From contig NZ_CM001022.1 in assembly GCF_000165795.1 (NCBI RefSeq), positions 1,302,001 to 1,366,000 of the forward strand: DNA of 64,000 nt, in the 5' to 3' direction. The notes beneath the pieces are model-generated. The model ran no database searches, was not told the DNA's origin, and worked only from the letters and a program-made list of their open reading frames with translations. This document shows, one piece after another, positions 62,232-64,000 of the stretch (the first letter of the stretch is position 1; each line of letters opens with the position of its first letter). Source of the DNA: Aminomonas paucivorans DSM 12260 (lineage in GTDB: Bacteria; Synergistota; Synergistia; Synergistales; Synergistaceae). A program made the translations under genes and the position numbers.

Positions 62232-63362
62232 TCAGGGGGTCGGGGTGGGTGCCAGGGGTTCGTCGATCACGGGGAAATAGATCCGAAGGTGGGTGAGTTT
62301 CGCCAAGGCCTGGTCCTGTCTTCCCGAAACCTCTGGCAGCTTCTCCCAGGGGCCCCCGTCGATCCGGCAGAGCACCAGAGGGCGCCTGCCGTAGGTGGAC
62401 CAGAGGTCCCACAGGGCCTCCCCCTCCCCGGGACCGGGCACCAGCCCCCCGGAAAAGAGCGGCGGAGTCCCCACCAAGGGGCTGCTTCCGTCCGGGGCCG
62501 CCACCACGAGCCACTGGGTCATGGTCCAGGCCCCTTGCATCTCCGAGGATTTCCCGTGATCCATGGGAAGGATCTGGAACCCCCCCACCACCCCGTGGGG
62601 GGAGGTGCTGATGTCGATGACCCCCGGGTGGTTGGCCCGAAGGCGCCCCCGGTCCTGGAAAAGGGTTCCCTCGAAGCGCCCCACTCCTCGGACGGGTCGC
62701 AGGACCCGCCCGATCAGCTTCGCCCCCCGGGAGCGGCTCCAGGCGTAGACGCGCCCCCCCGGGCGGTTTTCCAGGTCCACCAGGTAGGGGACCTCCTCCC
62801 GGCGGACGTGCATCCAGAGGGTATCCCCCATGCGCGGGATCAGGGAGCCCGAGAGGGGGCCCTCTTCCCCGTCAGCTCGGCGCACCCGGACGGGGTTCCC
62901 TACCGGGGGAGCCCAGGCGCCGAAAACCCCCGTGCCCGCTTCCGCGTCCAGGACCACACTGGCCCCGGGGCCCGCAGCGGGGGCCACGGTCTTCTGGGGG
63001 ATCAGGCTCAGGGTGCGCCCCTTGCCCTGCTCCACGTCCACCAGGAGATGGAGGGCGTTCACCGCCGAGGCCGCCACCGATCCGGGGACCCCCCAGCGCG
63101 TGGCGGTGAAGGAGGGCCATCGGGTCTTTTCAGGCAGGGCCACCACGCGGCCCAGCTCTCGCGTGGAACCGTCGGGAAGGTGGACTTGGACCACCCCGTC
63201 CAGGTTCAGGGGGATTTCCAGGGCAAAAAGGTCTTGGGAGGTGCAGCCTGAGGCCCAGGAGGCGGCGGGCAGAGGGAACAGCCACGCCGCGATGAGGAAG
63301 GGAAGGAGCCCGAGAGCCGGCCGAGGGAAGGGGTAACGCCGCAGGGAAAAGGACACGGTCAT
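62232..63362 (-). CDS. Exported protein of unknown function
   Basis: A 376-residue protein with an N-terminal signal peptide (basic start, hydrophobic core LGLLPFLIAAWLFPLPAA, cleavage around ASWASG-C; the Cys after SG could make it a lipoprotein). The remainder is mostly beta-strand-like with many Gly, Pro and Val, and I recognise no domain or catalytic motif. ATG 63362 overlaps the stop of the response-regulator gene upstream, so the two are co-transcribed and coupled. The function cannot be inferred. Confidence 0.75.
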   Translation of the reverse strand: MTVSFSLRRYPFPRPALGLLPFLIAAWLFPLPAASWASGCTSQDLFALEIPLNLDGVVQVHLPDGSTRELGRVVALPEKTRWPSFTATRWGVPGSVAASAVNALHLLVDVEQGKGRTLSLIPQKTVAPAAGPGASVVLDAEAGTGVFGAWAPPVGNPVRVRRADGEEGPLSGSLIPRMGDTLWMHVRREEVPYLVDLENRPGGRVYAWSRSRGAKLIGRVLRPVRGVGRFEGTLFQDRGRLRANHPGVIDISTSPHGVVGGFQILPMDHGKSSEMQGAWTMTQWLVVAAPDGSSPLVGTPPLFSGGLVPGPGEGEALWDLWSTYGRRPLVLCRIDGGPWEKLPEVSGRQDQALAKLTHLRIYFPVIDEPLAPTPTP

Positions 63363-64000
63363 GCCTCCTGTTCCGTCCCTTCGTCTCCCAGGTGGCGGCG
63401 GATCTTTTCCTTCACCACCTCGGGGCGGAAGGGTTTGACGATGAAGTCGTTGGCTCCCGAGCGGAGCGCCTTGACCAGGCGGGCCCGGTCTCCGTAGCTG
63501 GAGATCACGATGATGGGGGTCTTGGCGTTGCTGGGGGTTCCACGAAACCGGCTGATGAGGGAGAAGCCGTCCATTCCCGGCATCACCAGGTCCGTGAGGA
63601 GCAGCCTCGGAGGGGTCGCCAGGGACAGCCGATAGGCTTCGTTTCCGTTGTCCGCCTCCAGCACGGGCAGGTCCATCTCTTTGAGGATGTGCTTGAGCCC
63701 CACCCGGATCACCGGGGCATCGTCGGCGATCAGGATCGGCTGACGGGACGCCTCCGTTCCCGTCCCCCCTGCCCCGGGAGGAGTTGTAGGGAGATCCGAT
63801 CCCTCCGGGGCTTCGGGAAGGGGGCCCGTAGTAGAGGAAAAGCCCAGGGCCTTCTCCAGTTGGGGGGTGGAGGGGGGCAGGGACAGGACGTCGTCGCATC
63901 CTGCCATGCGGGCCTTGAGTCGAACCCGCATCTGCTCCCATTCCTCGTCGAAGGCCAGGACGCGACAGGAGGCTCCGTAGGGGAGGTTTCGCAGCACCTG
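63359..64000 (-). CDS. Response-regulator receiver protein, N-terminus outside the window
   Basis: The frame runs to the window edge, so the start is missing. The visible 213 residues hold a segment resembling the end of a first, degenerate receiver domain (about residues 1-50, CDDVLSLPPSTPQLEKAL), a Pro/Gly-rich linker, then a complete CheY-like receiver: acidic pair in LIADDAPVIRVG, phospho-acceptor Asp in LLTDLVMPGMDG, Ser in VISSYGD, Lys in FIVKPFRP. There is no DNA-binding domain, so it probably signals through proteins, for example in chemotaxis-like control. The sensor is not in the window. Confidence 0.85.
   Translation of the reverse strand, partial: QVLRNLPYGASCRVLAFDEEWEQMRVRLKARMAGCDDVLSLPPSTPQLEKALGFSSTTGPLPEAPEGSDLPTTPPGAGGTGTEASRQPILIADDAPVIRVGLKHILKEMDLPVLEADNGNEAYRLSLATPPRLLLTDLVMPGMDGFSLISRFRGTPSNAKTPIIVISSYGDRARLVKALRSGANDFIVKPFRPEVVKEKIRRHLGDEGTEQEA

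Noticed and set aside
1-64000. Mobile elements, prophage, CRISPR arrays, rRNA, replication origin
   Set aside because: No transposase, integrase, Cas or phage-like genes, no direct-repeat arrays with spacers, no rRNA sequence and no DnaA-box cluster were recognised. No stretch over 300 bp lacks a gene.

Overview
The window is about 64 kb of densely packed, high-GC bacterial chromosome carrying almost only housekeeping genes. I see no insertion sequence, prophage, rRNA or CRISPR array. The gene mix suggests an anaerobic, amino-acid-fermenting diderm of the Synergistota type: formate-THF ligase, acetate kinase, ornithine racemase, a selenocysteine-containing SelD, a TAXI-type TRAP binding protein, ThyX, flagellar chaperones and Firmicute-like operon order. 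The phylum is inferred from gene content and was not tested by phylogeny.

Layout. 1-4.5 kb: end of coaBC, a PriA homologue without ATPase motifs, der and HU. 4.5-11.5 kb: ksgA, tRNA-Pro, trmB, an Fsr-like MFS pump, rsmD, coaD, tmcAL and ackA. 11.5-20.2 kb: the fatty-acid operon yceD-rpmF-fapR-plsX-fabH-fabK-fabD-fabG-acpP-fabF-rnc, with a FapR-type operator but a fapR that is broken as read. 20.2-27.9 kb: a pyrimidine operon pyrR-B-C-K-D-F-E plus folD and a secreted protein, led by a PyrR attenuator and closed by a strong terminator. 27.9-30.1 kb (minus strand): birA and selD. 30.2-36.4 kb: prfB (programmed +1 frameshift), an S55-family protein, dgkA, fhs and the TAXI protein. 36.6-43.7 kb: rpmE, thyX, a DUF1385 protein, prfA, prmC, trxB, a pfkB kinase, a CBS protein and a low-molecular-weight phosphatase. 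43.7-53.8 kb: fliS-flgN behind a sigma-28-like promoter, an M48 protease, dnaX-dnaE, mtrB (the trp RNA-binding attenuation protein), pyk and a Nudix hydrolase. 53.8-62.2 kb: nfo, ornithine racemase, cdaA-cdaR-glmM, galU, and glmS behind a glmS ribozyme. 62.2-64 kb (minus strand): a secreted protein and a truncated response regulator.

The most unusual object is in front of selD. SelD itself carries an in-frame UGA (selenocysteine, codon 12) followed by a SECIS-like hairpin. The whole 91-nt unit (Shine-Dalgarno, start codon, codon-12 UGA, hairpin) occurs a second time just upstream, between birA and selD, at the head of a short out-of-frame reading frame. Termination at the upstream UGA would leave selD free for initiation; selenocysteine read-through would carry ribosomes across the selD start in the wrong frame. 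This could be a selenium-sensing translational switch. RNA-level control is frequent in the window: PyrR attenuator, glmS ribozyme, prfB frameshift, the TRAP protein and this leader.
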